DNA from: Cylindrobasidium torrendii FP15055 ss-10
Taxonomy: Eukaryota > Basidiomycota > Agaricomycetes > Agaricales > Physalacriaceae
Length of the DNA: 24,146 nt
Direction of reading: 5' to 3'
Assembly: GCA_000934385.1 (NCBI GenBank)
Contig: KN880753.1
Location: 1-24,146, forward strand
How positions within the stretch are numbered: the stretch's first letter is position 1; the number at the start of each line of letters is the position of its first letter. The notes beneath the pieces are model-generated. The model was not told the origin of the DNA and made no database searches. It saw only the letters and a list, made by a program, of their open reading frames with translations. The translations under genes and the position numbers were made by a program. This document shows positions 10,342 through 21,735 of the stretch, piece by piece.

Positions 10342-10414
10342 GACTCCATAGCTAAGCGGTTATAGCACAAGATTGCAGATCTTGGGGTCCCGTGTTCGAG
10401 TCACGGTGGGGTCT
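10342..10414 (+). tRNA. trnC-GCA: tRNA-Cys (anticodon GCA), no intron
   Basis: The 73-nt cloverleaf is complete. The acceptor stem is GACTCCA/TGGGGTC (7 pairs, one G-T), with a D arm GCTA...TAGC. The anticodon stem is CAAGA/TCTTG around TTGCAGA with anticodon GCA. The T arm is CCGTG-TTCGAGT-CACGG. Discriminator base 73 is T (U), the known identity base for tRNA-Cys. The internal A box (TAGCTAAGCGG) and B box (around GTTCGAGTC) are present for RNA polymerase III. Confidence 0.95.
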
Positions 10415-10434
10415 TAGGTCCGCTGAAGATAGCG

Positions 10435-10441
10435 TTTTTTT
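10435..10441 (+). terminator. RNA polymerase III T-run terminator
   Basis: Seven consecutive T residues lie 20 nt past the tRNA-Cys discriminator base. This is the usual type and distance of Pol III termination signal. Confidence 0.8.
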
Positions 10442-10754
10442 CAAAGAACGGCGGGTCGCTTCGTGAATCTGGATTCTGAGCGCGAGCTCAATGACACAGC
10501 TCATGCTGCAATGTGAATTGTGCACACTTCATGAGGTGGCGATCCCGTGCTCTCGAGTCTCTTGGTGGGACTAGGGAATTCCTGGCACCGTACAATTTTT
10601 AGTACGACAGTGGTCAGTACTCAGGGCTCGACATTCGTCACTGGACACTACTTCAGCTTGTCATTATAGATATATACATGGATAAATTATTGCTCGCATT
10701 GACTCAAACATCAAAATTTAATGATACAAAGTACATGAATGAACGATCTACTAC
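10442..10754. other. Spacer between tRNA-Cys and the 3' end of the sacsin-like gene
   Basis: It contains the 3' flank of the minus-strand sacsin-like gene. Open frames on the plus strand here and in 10755-11013 are antisense to the coding end. Nothing else is supportable. Confidence 0.45.
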
Positions 10755-13700
10755 CTACGACGCCGTCAAAGCTGATGTACTTGCATTCCTTCCATGTGCC
10801 CTCGTGAACGTTGTTGAGAACCGATGCATCATCCGGTTCATAACCTCTGACGGCCTCCTCATCCTCTTCCTTGACCGATCCGCACTGGCCGTGTTGGCCA
10901 TCGGGTCCAGCATTGTGCTCTTCCCTTTCTTTGGAATAACCCTGGCGTTCTTCCGTGGCTTGCGCTCTCCCCCACGCATCCTCTCAATCGCGTCCATGTT
11001 CTCGCGTTCGTAGAACTCGCAGGCTTCAAGAAGGAACGTTGCGTCGAGGACAGTTGCACGCTGAAGAACTGCTCAAACTGTCAATTGCGGAAAAGGAGAA
11101 GGAAGAGATAACGTACTATCCCCATAGGTCGACGGATTGATGAACCCACCAGCAATGATCTTTGCCTGTGTAAGTTCGTTGAGTTCTGTAAAACCCCAAT
11201 ACGCCGACAAGTCCATGATGTCGAGGAGAGTCCCCAAGCCCACATTCTCAAAGCTCGGAGGCTTCCCCGTGTAGATGAAGTCTACAAGATTCAATTGAGA
11301 CATTATCCAGTGCTTCATGCGACGTGAACGCACCTATCACCACGCCAACACATTCCCCCGAATAATCCACATTCACCCTGACGGGATCAGCAGCGCTCGC
11401 CGGTCCAGCCTCCGTGAAGTCCCCACAAAACAAATCCTTCAGATACTCGCTCATCGTCGCTAGGAACGCCCGATGCGCAAGATACTGCACTTCATCTTCG
11501 CACACCAACACCACATCCGTCAGGACACCACTCTCCCGCATAATGTTCATCTCCTCTTTGAGTTTCGCATACTGCGTCTCAACAGGTGTCAGCGCAGGCT
11601 TTGGTGCTTCAGGGTATTTGATCTCCTCAACACCCGCGACATATAGTAGATCTTTGAACGGCTCGAGGAATGTCCGCACGGAGACGAGCTCGCCGTTGTC
11701 CACGATATTGAAGAAGAGGTCGTCCGCGGAGTTCCAAACCCAGGCGTCAATGTGCGGGTCATGGACATTGAGGAAGAGCTTCTGGTCGTGGTACCTCCAT
11801 AGAGCGTCGCCAATCTCGTCTTGATGCTCGTCCAGATACTTATACGTGCGCTCCAAGTCGAATAGCACTGTCGAGTTACCGATATGGTCGCGCGCGACCA
11901 TCAATACGAGGACTCTGAGATGTTCGATCTAGTCTGGCGTCAGCATCCAAAAAATGGCTTCTGGGAGAGCTACGCACGACTTCCGGAATCGTAGGCTTCC
12001 CAAAGCTCGGGTTACCGACCAAGACACGGTCGGGCGGCGGTGCTGTCAGCAGCGCTCTCTGCGTCCATGCCACACTCTCGTACTGGGGAAGCAAAACCTC
12101 GCCGGGCGCAACGACTGACGGGAGCGCCTTGGTATAATCCGAATACTCCTGGATGCGCATTGCTCTCTGCCGCGTAGGCTCTCTCGGTATGAATCGAATC
12201 TTGTCCACGCGTTTCCATCCCGCGTCGTCAATCGTCATACGGAGGGGCAAGTCCTCGCAGTATGCAAGATACACGGCTTGAGCGCGTCGAGCACGGTCGT
12301 CCGCTGCGTCCACGCCTTGGATAGACCGCGCACATATGATGAAAGTCTCGAGGTCAAGCATTCCCTTCGTCTTCATTCCTACCGCATTGAACCGCGCCTC
12401 CATGTCGATGTAGTCGAGATGGACAAAGTGCTCCATCGAATCCGCCCCGAAAGCAGAGAGAAATAGAGGGTTGCGTTCATACAGGGTATCCGATTTGACG
12501 AGCACCCGATTCCCGTTAGGGAGAAGGATAGTCTTCTTGGTGAAGCCGGTGTCGGATAAAAGCGCAGAAAGTGCTCTGCGGTAAGACCGTGAGTCCTCCT
12601 CCGTGAGCACCAGCCCCGGCTTCATCTTCAATTGGCCGTAAAAGTCATCCACCGACAGCGGAGCGATACTAAGATGGCGAAGGGCCTGCGCGAATTCCAC
12701 ACATGGTTTCGAGTTGAAGCTGGTGCCGACGAGGTCTCCAGGGAAATTGTACGGGAGCATGCTGACCTGTGTCGCGGCGTGGAATCGACGGGAAGACGTA
12801 TCGGAAGAGGCAGCCCAAATAGGGAGCTTCTTGGCCAGTGGGATGTACTGCTCGGTCACCCAGCCCACTTGTTCGCGCAGCCATGCAGCAAACCCGTCGT
12901 ATAGACCTGGTACGGATTCGAGGAGCGCGAACTTTGCTAACAGCTGCTTCTCCTGCGTCTCCAAATACGCGAGAAGCTTGTCAACCTTGAACAGCGGGAA
13001 CCCACTAAGAACGAGGCAGACGCTTCCCGGAAGTCTAGAGTCATTGCGGTTGACAATCGACATGCCCAGGATGTCGAGACCCTGCAGTACAGTTTCGTTG
13101 AGGTCCGAGCTGACGACCAGCACGCTCGGTTCATCGTAACACGCCTTCAATGAAACGTAGTGTCCTTTTCGGGTGGTGGGCAGAAGAGGAAATTCCCTGG
13201 CGTTGATGTGTGGGTCCATGTTGAATGAATTGTACTCTTTCCAGAAGTTATTGATCCACCCTTCCACCGATGTGTCGGTTGTGTCGAGCTTGGGCGATAT
13301 CGGAACGACGGGTCGGATGAGTGCCGCCACTTCCTGCATCTCCAGTCGGAAGACATTGAAGCCGCGATTAAGGAGCAGTGTCGCATCAAAATCCGAGTGA
13401 ATAAGATCTTTCGCCTGGAATAGCTGACGGGTATTGGCTGTTGGACGCCAGACATAGTATTTGGTCTTGTAATCGGCGGGTTGGATACACGCCAAAGTGC
13501 CGTTCGTGAGAGGAACAAGAGGGAGGAAATGAAGGTCGGCAGCTTCATGCCCGGGACCAGGAGTCGATAGGAATTGAATGACAGCTTCAACGTGAGAAAG
13601 AGTGATAACACCCTGTTCGTACAACGCAATGAATCGGAACGCGTGCAGGAGTAGGTCGGCTTGAAGCACTTGTGGGCTGAACACTTGCATCGACTTGCGA

Positions 13701-16700
13701 CAGCGTTGCTGGATGATCGGAGAAAGGACGATGTAACGCGAAAGGCGTAACATCTTGAGAACATCCCAAATGATCTTTGGCTCGTCACCCAGAATCACCG
13801 CTTCGCTGGCAGCTAATTGTGCTGACTCCTTGAAGTAGCTCGTGCAGATTGGCATCTTGCTCGTCGGCATGGTGTCCTCGTAGATAGCATCCACTAATGC
13901 ACGGGTAACACTGTCTTGCTGAAGAACATTTCCGGGCCACCAGTTCTCGTTGTACCCAATCTCTCTGTGGATCGTGGCAAGCATGTATAGGTAAAGTGGC
14001 GGAGCGACTGTGGTGAGCAGCCAGCGGTTGTATTTCGATTCTAGGTTGTCGTAGTCGTCAAATCGAATATGCCGCCGGTCTGGTGTCAAGATGAAAGATG
14101 CCGACATGTGCATGGGTAGCGTCGTTGACATCGGGAGAGGGAGCGTGGAGAAGAGGTTATGAGGATGTTTCCAGTCGTCCGTGGTAAGACGAGCTGCAAA
14201 TCCAGCGATAATGGGAGAGCGAAGTCGGTGTGGCTCACGCAGAAGCAGGAGCTCCTTGGGCAAGTCTGATATAGGGACAGCAGTGGTGGCAACCTGCCAT
14301 TTGGCTATGACTGGTTCGACCTCTGGTGAGGTGTATCCGGTCAGCTGTAACTTGTAGCGACTATGGACGCCCTCTTCAACTATCGGCTGTCGATCAACAT
14401 ACAACGCCCACCCTCGGACAACTCGCCCAGAAGCCGTTCTATAATGCGTCGCGATGCTGTCAATCTTGGAGAAGAGCAATGACTGTTGGGCATTCCTCCA
14501 GTATGTTCGGACTAAGTACTTGTTCAGGAGTTTGCGCACGCGATAAAGAAAGAGACACACCAATCTGGTCGCGGACATAGTCGGACGTTCGTACCGTGTT
14601 CAGAATAGAAGACTCTGAGATGTGACTCTCGATGCGCAGCGGAAGTCGGAATATGGTCTGTCAGAGCATCAGTATGTTGCCTATGAGATGATAGCATCAG
14701 CCTACTCACCCCTTCAAAGCTGTCGGACTTTCTAATGTCGAATCCAAATAGCCCGTCAAGTGGGGCAAGATGGTCGGGGTAGAGTCTAGCAGCATGGTGA
14801 GCATATGAATGCAACTTTGGCAAATAGAAAAACCTTCGCATCTGCTGCAGTGGCATCAAGAGGGATGCACGATCCTCGAGCGGAAGATGGGCTTTGCAGG
14901 GATTCAAAAACAATACCCTGTCGCCTGACACGATCATCCCCAGCTACCAAGCGCCGATTAGCATTGTCCAGTGGTTCAGTCAGCGCGCGCACCTCTGTGA
15001 AATGGAACATCGACAGCGCGCCAAGTCCGAACTGTCCAATCGTATTTGTCTTCCCCTCCTTGCCTCCTACACCAGTCTTGCAAATACCCTCGAAGTCAGC
15101 TTGCGTGAAGACACTGTTGTTGTAAATGACCAAGGAAGAGCACCGCTGGAAGGGCACCATTGCTGGTGACAGCAACTTCTCTGTCGGTCCGTGCATGTCA
15201 TCGATCAACACTTTGAACTTTGTCGCGCCTGCATCTGACGCATTTGCCAGGAACTCGGTCAGCGTCTGCTGTTCGGTGTACTGCTTAAGCGTGTTGCGGA
15301 TAGTCGTGGTGAGCTTCTCGCCCATATCAAGGCCAGCGTCGCGCAGGTGCAGGAATTTCAGGCCGAGTCGACTGAGATGCAGACGTTTGGCGATGTGGTC
15401 ATCTAGCCGTGGATGCGCAAGGACAAGTTCACCAGCCTCGAGGTAGGCGCGGTCACCAATGTCGTTGAAGAAGACCTCCTTAGAGGGTCGCATGTTGCAA
15501 TAAATGTCGGGGACAAGGATCATTTCACGCTCCTCCTCCGTTAGGGTTGGTGGTAACGCCCTGAGCAGCTTGAGAGCCTAAAACCCGTTTAACGACCATG
15601 AATCGAGAGAATCAAACTGCACTAACGGATGCCAGTTTCTCGTTCGAGGTTGGCAAAGGCGCTAACCTGCGAAGCTCGACAAGCAGGGTGCTTGTCGAAG
15701 GGCTGCGTGATGTTTGAGTACGTCTACAACAGTAAGTAAACCAGAGGACTGACCGATCCTGACACCCCATGGTACGAAGAAATTCCCGCGTCCCTTCTCT
15801 TTCCAACAGAGCAGCCGGAATCTCGTGGAAGCCAGGCAAATCCAAATTCAATGGCAATGAGAAAACTGCGTGCCCAGTGGTCACAACTCGATGGCTTGAG
15901 ACTGGTATCCATGCCGCATCTCCTACAATACCCCTCAATGTCGCGACATCCTGCTCCTGCAAATCCCTCGAGCCGAACTCCTTGATCAAAGTACGCAACC
16001 TTCGATACTGAACCTCACGACCTTGCATCTTCACGACCGCATCCAACTGCTGTGCGAGTGTTGCCAGCGGAAGGGGTCGGTCCCATCCCAGGGCAAGCCG
16101 CAACGAAACGGAGACCGTCACGGCCTCATCAACAACTGGAAGGACTTGGTCGAACAGCTCTGGCCGATGCATTCCTCGATCTAAGCATGCCTCGTGCCCA
16201 AGCATCCCTCGATTTGTCGGCACCCACTGGGCATCCACAGGAACCTCCAGTTGCGTCGCATCGAACCCCGAAGTGAACAGTAAATCGAACAACCGAACGG
16301 ACAACTCCTTGGCCCCATCCTTCCCCGCCTTCGCCATCCCAGAGATATGCTGAACTCGCTCGAGCACAATTTCCGGGGTAAGCGCGCCCCTCAGGACTCC
16401 TAATATCCTCAACTGCTTCAACATCTCTGCCTGGCCATCCTGCCTAGGCACCCTATCTCCAGCATCCGGGAAAAGCTGCGGCAGTGCAGACAGAGGATCC
16501 ACGACATGCTCCAGCGCGCGCACACTCCCATCCATCGTCCTCAAGAACTCCACCTTCAACAAAATGTTGATGAGTCGGGGTGGTACACTCTCCCGGTGAA
16601 TAACCATATACTCCATGAATGCCGTTTTCAAGAACGCGCTCTGCTCGGGGAAGTACTCCAAGGCGAGCGCAACGATATCCACTTCGTTGAGAGCGACGGT

Positions 16701-19483
16701 CTGAGCGGGATTAAGATGCGCGAGGATGGCAACGTCGATGCATGACCCATCGAGGAACGTCACGTCGCTTGCAATGGGCAAGAGCTCGGTGGTGTGTACG
16801 GCATACACCTTGTGTTCGGCAGGAATGCTGCTACGCCCGCGGGTAGTGTTGGTCTTCGGCTTCGGTCCCTCGAATCGTGAGAGCAGTCGTGAAGACACAG
16901 AGCGCTGCTTGATGGGGCTGATGATGTTGGCACCGGGGATCAAGATGGGGAATATTGGGAGAGCTCGAAGGGTATTTTGCTGGCCGGAGCTGAGTGGTTT
17001 CTCCCGACAGTAATTAAGGACCGCCTGCACGACAAAGTTGAGGAGCGAACGCGCATTCTCGTCGTCAATTGCGAAGTCGGCTGGTACATTGATGCGGTCG
17101 AGGACCGTGTGGATGCCCGACGAGGGTGATCGTACGGCTTCGGGAAATCTCTTGACTACGACCTCCTTGGCGGAAAGATGGAATTGGGGATGTAAAAAGT
17201 TGATTCCCAGCGCCTGCAGCCGTCCCACGAGACCAATCGATAGTCCTCCATCAAGAAACACGCCATCATCCGGCGTGGCCAATGCTGTCGTCCTTGTCGG
17301 CAGGAGGAAGAATGTGCTGATCTTGGACATGAGAACCTCGCGTTGACTCTCCTGCGTATCCCCAACCCATTTCCAAAACCGCACCAACCACAACACGATG
17401 ACCTCGTTCATCCTTTCCATTTTACGGTCCTTGCAGAAGTCCAGATTGAATGGAGATGCCTTGAGGTACGTGACGACCGTCTCCGGTTCCAGGAGTCCAA
17501 GACCAAGCACCAACGGTCCCTTCTCGACGAATAATTGCCTTGTCTCCTCGCTGAAAGACTTGAGAGGTATGTTGTTGCCTCCATTGAAGTTCTCCCATAC
17601 AGGGAGCGCAGCATCGTCTAAAAGAACATGTGGCGATGTCTGTAATAGACTTGCGCGGGAGAGCGTAGCGAGCTTGCGATTGACGAGCGGAACAATGGGA
17701 AGGTCGGCGACAAGCTCGAGATCCTTGGTCGAAACAAGGAACTCCAGTAGCGCGAGGCAGTTCCCAGCACTCATTGAAGCAAGGACTGATGTGCGTTCCT
17801 AAAAAGAGGTCAATTTAAGCCATTGAACTAAGGAATAAACGCACTAAAAGCGCTCGATGTGCGGTGTTGGGGGTAAGCGCCGTGTACCAAGGCGCAGTCT
17901 GGTCGAGTAGCTTCTGTATATAGTCCGGCGGTTGTGCAATGGATAGACCAGTGTCGGCCATAACCTGCAACGCAACAGGCTCGATATCGGCGGATGCGAT
18001 ATGAACGGCGGACAGTGGTTGGAAGATGGACGACTCCGGACGAGAGCTATGGGGATTCGTGGGCCATACAATGGAATCCGAGGTCACAGCGCAGGCTAGG
18101 ACTCTGGTGGGTATGTCCTTCCAATACAAGGCATCTCCAGTCTCGACTGCACCTTGCAACAGTGGCCAAATTGCGTAGATTTGTGATGCCGTGAAGTTGT
18201 CGATTTCGATGAGAAGGCTCAGCATGGACACCCAGGCCCGCGGGATATACTCCTCGAACAGTAAAGAATTCCACTCGACGAGAAGGCTGCAGAACGATTA
18301 GCGCGCTATAAGACTGCCAGTAGGGAGTGCCGACCTATCATCGCTTCCTTGAACAATGCCAACTTCGGCCTTATTCACGAGGTTCTGCCGGGATTGGGTG
18401 AGCGCAAATGGCGCATGTATATGAAACTTGAATCCGGTGTGTATTGGGAGAGGGAGGTAAGTGAATAGGCGCCCAGACTCCGTGGGATTATCGAGGGGAA
18501 TAGCAATGCTGAGGTCGGGATATAGCTTGTGCTTGTCGAGGATTGGTCGCACATCTCGGCTTAGCCGCCGAGTCAATGAAGCTACGGCGTCCTCCCTTGG
18601 CGACACTGCACGAAGAACACGCCATCTTTGCGAGGCAACGCCGTCGATGTTCACTGTGACGAGGTTGTGCGGCTCCGAGGTGACTTGTCGGGACGCCGAT
18701 GCGCCTGCCAGCCAGAATCGCTTGCCTGTTGCATCGACTTCCCAAATCTCTATGTCTTGTACATGCTTGAGGAAGAGGAGGACGGCGCTGAGTTCTTCGC
18801 GGATGAAGTCTCGGAAGAGTGTGCGAATGTCGTCCCCAGAAACTGTTTGCTTGCTGATAGCGGATCCAGCTGAACGGAGAGGAAGACGGATGACCGACCC
18901 ATTTGCGGGAAAGAAGTCAAAAGCCGCTTGGTGGTCGGGATACGAGACGAGGTCAAGCTTTGTGCCACCAGAGTCGGAGAAGATGTGGAGCGGGTCAAGA
19001 ATGGCCAAAGCGCCGTTAGAAAGGATTTGAGGGGTATCCGTGACCTGAAAATAGTTAACTAACACATTTCTCAGAGTTGCCGAGAAGCGCGTACGTGGTA
19101 GGATGAACGGAAGCCAATCCCATATTTCCCAATCTTGGAGGTGTCGGTCTTCTTGGACGAGCGATGGATGCTTTGAAGCGCGTCCCAGTCGTCTTGAGTG
19201 AATAGCGCGTCGTTGTACGCGAGAAGCGCCGGGCCTTGAGTGCTTGCGAGGTTGGAATGGAATATATGACTTGTGGGATGATGGCGTGAATCGAGCACAA
19301 AGACCTGGACCAGATGAGCTCAGCGCGTAGATGGTCAAACTGTTTGCGCACCTGCTTTGAAGCCTTCGCGTCGTCCGAGTTCTGGATAAGTTCACGAAAG
19401 AGTCCGATGGAGAAGGGATACGTTCCGAGGATAGCAGAGATGGTGTCCGCAGGAGATGCGTATTCGGCGAACGATTGGGCCAT
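10755..19483 (-). CDS. Giant sacsin-like protein: two HSP90-type ATPase modules plus C-terminal BTB, 12 exons, about 2729 aa
   Basis: Twelve exons join in phase to 2730 codons: 19352-19483, 19095-19304, 18335-19044, 17845-18286, 15627-17798, 14993-15577, 14710-14943, 14561-14657, 11978-14511, 11334-11928, 11117-11281 and 10755-11068. Introns are 46-52 nt. Module 1 has the GHKL N-box RELIQNSDDA (residues 30-39) and lid motif GKYGIGFRSSYH (103-114). Module 2 has TEFLANASDAGA (about 1329-1340) and NTIGQFGLGALSMFHF (about 1400-1415). Both keep the E..N..DA pattern needed for ATP/Mg binding. Each is followed by the long sacsin-repeat scaffold (RLPLR, FNDIGDR, ALLFLKHV). Residues about 2505-2650 form a BTB/POZ fold (LTDVVLVCEDEVQYLAHRAF, DFIYTGKPP), which suggests a Cul3 adaptor or oligomerisation. 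The tail is basic (RSRKRMRRP). Human sacsin has three repeats plus UBL, DnaJ and HEPN, none of which I see here. Inferred role: chaperone-like regulator, function unknown. An optional 42-nt intron (15724-15765) inside exon 5 is unresolved. Confidence 0.88.
15724..15765 (-). other. Ambiguous in-frame mini-intron inside the sacsin-like gene
   Basis: On the minus strand a 42-nt segment starts GTGTCAGG and ends TTGTAG. A 30-nt segment (15724-15753) starts with a better donor, GTCAGT, and uses the same acceptor. Both are multiples of three and contain no in-frame stop, so the protein stays in frame either way. Retained, it encodes an odd Cys/Trp/Tyr-containing stretch (CQDRSVLWFTYCCR) between the first module's end (REFLRTMG) and STLLVELRRLAPLP. 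The unusual composition hints at intron, but 42 nt is shorter than every other intron here. Confidence 0.4.
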
Positions 19484-19518
19484 GGTGGGTGGTTGTGTAC
19501 TGCTCTTCGTTACTTGGC

Positions 19519-19524
19519 TTTATA
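19519..19524 (-). promoter_or_regulatory. TATA box of the sacsin-like gene
   Basis: The minus strand reads TATAAA 36-41 nt before the ATG at 19483. The ATG context is ACCCACCATGG, a strong eukaryotic start. Initiation about 30 nt past the box would leave only a very short 5' leader. Confidence 0.4.
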
Positions 19525-20287
19525 CATAGCGCGTCTGACAGCAGTCGGCTGTGCAAGTGATGCCTAAATCACAACGATTATTGTCAAACTTTTGGATTTC
19601 CGCGCTAACGCCAAAACGCACCGAACGTGACTTCGTGGGCGGTAGGATAAGTGCTTCAATTGACGCGTCGAGAAGAATATTCGCAGTGATAGGACGTATT
19701 TTGTGCTTTGTTAGAGTCAAAAGGCAGTTCGGAATGCGGAATGGTAGGAGGACAGACCACGAAAACCGGCGTCATGCCTGTCAACCTGCGACGCGACTTT
19801 AGGTCCGGGTGGCCGGTGACTATGTCTCGGTATCAGCGCATTGTGGCCAACATTGATGTGAATGGGGACATCGATATAAGGCGCATGGAATAGCTGTCCT
19901 TGCGATGCAGATGGGCACTGTGATGGCGGGAGAAAGGAACGTCGGCCCGACAGTGATCGATCAGTTCGCGCTTCATGCTTACTGGCTTCGTCTGGAATTG
20001 GATTGAGGCTGAACACTGGGCGCGAACTGTCAATGCGCGAGATGCACTGAAAATCATGAAAAGAGGAAGATGGGACCAGCATATGAGCAGCGATAAACTG
20101 CTGTCCGGGGGTCCAAGAGTAAGAAAACATGTAATTTACGAATGTTAACCAATGCGCTCGCCGCTGGCGTTGAGCATAATGATAGAAGTCCGTGAGGTCC
20201 AGGCTGGCAAATAAAAAGAGCTGTGATAGAGATTTCTTACGGGCTATTTAACAAATTACCACTGAAAGCTAAACGCACCGTCCAGTG

Positions 20288-20305
20288 TCTAGTCATGTGA
20301 CTAGA
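20288..20305. promoter_or_regulatory. 18-bp palindrome with a TCATGTGA core
   Basis: TCTAGTCA and TGACTAGA are perfect 8-bp arms around a central TG, 118 nt upstream of the F-box ATG at 20423. The core TCATGTGA resembles an E-box/M-box bound by bHLH-type factors as dimers. It is a candidate operator judged only on symmetry and position. Confidence 0.35.
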
Positions 20306-20422
20306 TTATACTACGGACCGAGTCCGAGACGTACTTGAGCCGATCGCCTACGCTGGTAACCTTGACCATTGACCACCATCTCAACCTTTTTCGCACACGT
20401 TGTCATCCCGCCCTCGAGCACC

Positions 20423-21524
20423 ATGGCCAAACCGAAACGCAAACGCGCAAATAGCGATGCTCATGACGGCAACGACCAAAACTCGAAGAACGGGTCAGAA
20501 AGCAAAACTGCTCGCCCTCGCAAGAGAAGCAAGAAGGAGCCACGTCTCGCACGAAAGCTTCGGGGTTTCTTCGAGATGCCCTTAGACATTCTATACGAGG
20601 TGTGTTAAGTTTGTGTGTCTCAAGTACCAATGACTCAACGATGGTATTATGGCAGATCCTATCGAGTCTCATGCCACTCGACCTTCTTCGATTTTCGAGA
20701 GCTTCAAAGACGCTGCGCAGCCTCATACTCAACAATTCATCGGTTACAGTGTGGCACCGAGCATTCGCCAATGCTCAATTCTACGTCGAAGAGTTCAGCA
20801 CCCTCACCGAAGTCAGCGAGCCCAGGCTTGCGTCATTATTATACGAAGGGGGATGCCAAGTGAGTGGCACATTCAGGGATATTGTCTGCCTTTATTTCGT
20901 AGCTGATGCGCGTTACCAGAGCTGCGGGCGCAGAGCAATGAAGCTCGATATGCAAGTCAGATTTCGCATCTGTAAGGAGTGCTTCACTTCCTGGTGCGTC
21001 CTGACTGTCTAAATCCACCGTTCATTTGCTCACCGTCTACTACCCAGCTACGTTGATCACAGACTCTTGCCCTGGGAAACGTTACGCTTCCCGAATCGGA
21101 ATGGCAGAACGCAGGACGACATACGCAGTCGGAAAATTCTTCGTCTTATCCCAATGGTGAAGCAAGATGATCTTGACTACCTCAGCCTGAGGCCCCAAAA
21201 ATATCGCTGGCCCAATCACTGGGAGCCTGGGTACATACCAGGTCGCTGAATCAAATATTTTGATCTACCAAAGTGATTCTCAACACTTTTACAGGCCCAT
21301 ATCATCTGTACGATGTCGAGCTCTTTGAAGTGCTGCAAGCCCAATGCGCAGGAATGAAATCGACGGAGTTCTCCGAGTGGTATGCTACAGAGAAGGGATG
21401 GTATGATGACTACCGTAAAGAGACGAAGGTTATCAATCGATACCTTTGCGCACTGCAGAGGATCAAAGATTCTGCAAAAGAGAAGGCTGCGTTCAGGAGG
21501 TACAAGAATTGTTGCAATTTTTAG
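20423..21524 (+). CDS. F-box protein with basic N-terminus and CxxC...CxxC knuckle, five exons, 292 aa
   Basis: Exons are 20423-20599, 20656-20859, 20920-20993, 21048-21241 and 21295-21524, all GT-AG and in phase. The first about 48 residues are Lys/Arg-rich (AKPKRKRAN, RPRKRSKKEP), a probable bipartite nuclear localisation signal. The F-box spans about 49-97: GFFEMPLDILYE|ILSSLMPLDLLRFSRAS, then SSVTVWHRAF. It should bind Skp1 in an SCF ubiquitin ligase. Downstream lies a putative zinc knuckle, C126-QS-C129 ... C145-KE-C148, followed by LPWETLRFPNRNG and a charged helical C-terminus. Mushrooms carry many F-box proteins with this layout (F-box, then a cysteine pair region, then charged helices). 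Intron 2 (60 nt) splits the first CxxC and is frame-neutral. The start is the ATG in GCACCATGG. The C-terminus might continue past 21524 by another splice, but I found no convincing one. Confidence 0.82.
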
Positions 21525-21735
21525 AATATCTGTACGCAAACAATTGCATAGTCATACACACATACAATACCAAGAATCCTCGAGTGATCCATTGTTTCTA
21601 TTTAGTCACAATTTAATTTTGCCACTTTTGCTTCCGAGAAGTCGCGTTTGCCAGATATGTGAGATGCTAACACGTGATCGTATTGTAGTGTGTTGATCCG
21701 CCATCATATCTCTCTCCGTCCCACCATCACTCATC

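Larger units (their letters stand above)
19484..20422. other. Divergent spacer between the sacsin-like gene and the plus-strand F-box gene
   Basis: About 940 bp separates two divergent start codons. Besides the TATA box at 19519 and the palindrome at 20288, I see no structure. Several short open frames exist on both strands, up to 137 codons, but none resembles a known family or shows a consistent exon chain. It is long compared with the other spacers in the window, so a small RNA gene or a degraded element cannot be excluded. Confidence 0.45.

Noticed and set aside
14512..14578. Apparent separate gene start (an MSATR... frame) or a frameshift in the sacsin-like gene
   Set aside because: A 49-nt intron (14512-14560, GTGTGT...TTAG) joins VRDQI to VRTYWRNAQQSLLF in phase, so neither a new gene nor a frameshift is needed.
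10755..19483. Six or more separate genes (BTB protein, several hypotheticals, HSP90-like protein)
   Set aside because: All pieces connect through 46-52 nt GT-AG introns without a phase break. The domain order matches a sacsin-repeat protein with a BTB end.
21640..21700. MCB-like TCGCGTTT upstream of the CtIP gene
   Set aside because: It does not match the ACGCG core, and a single degenerate match is not meaningful.
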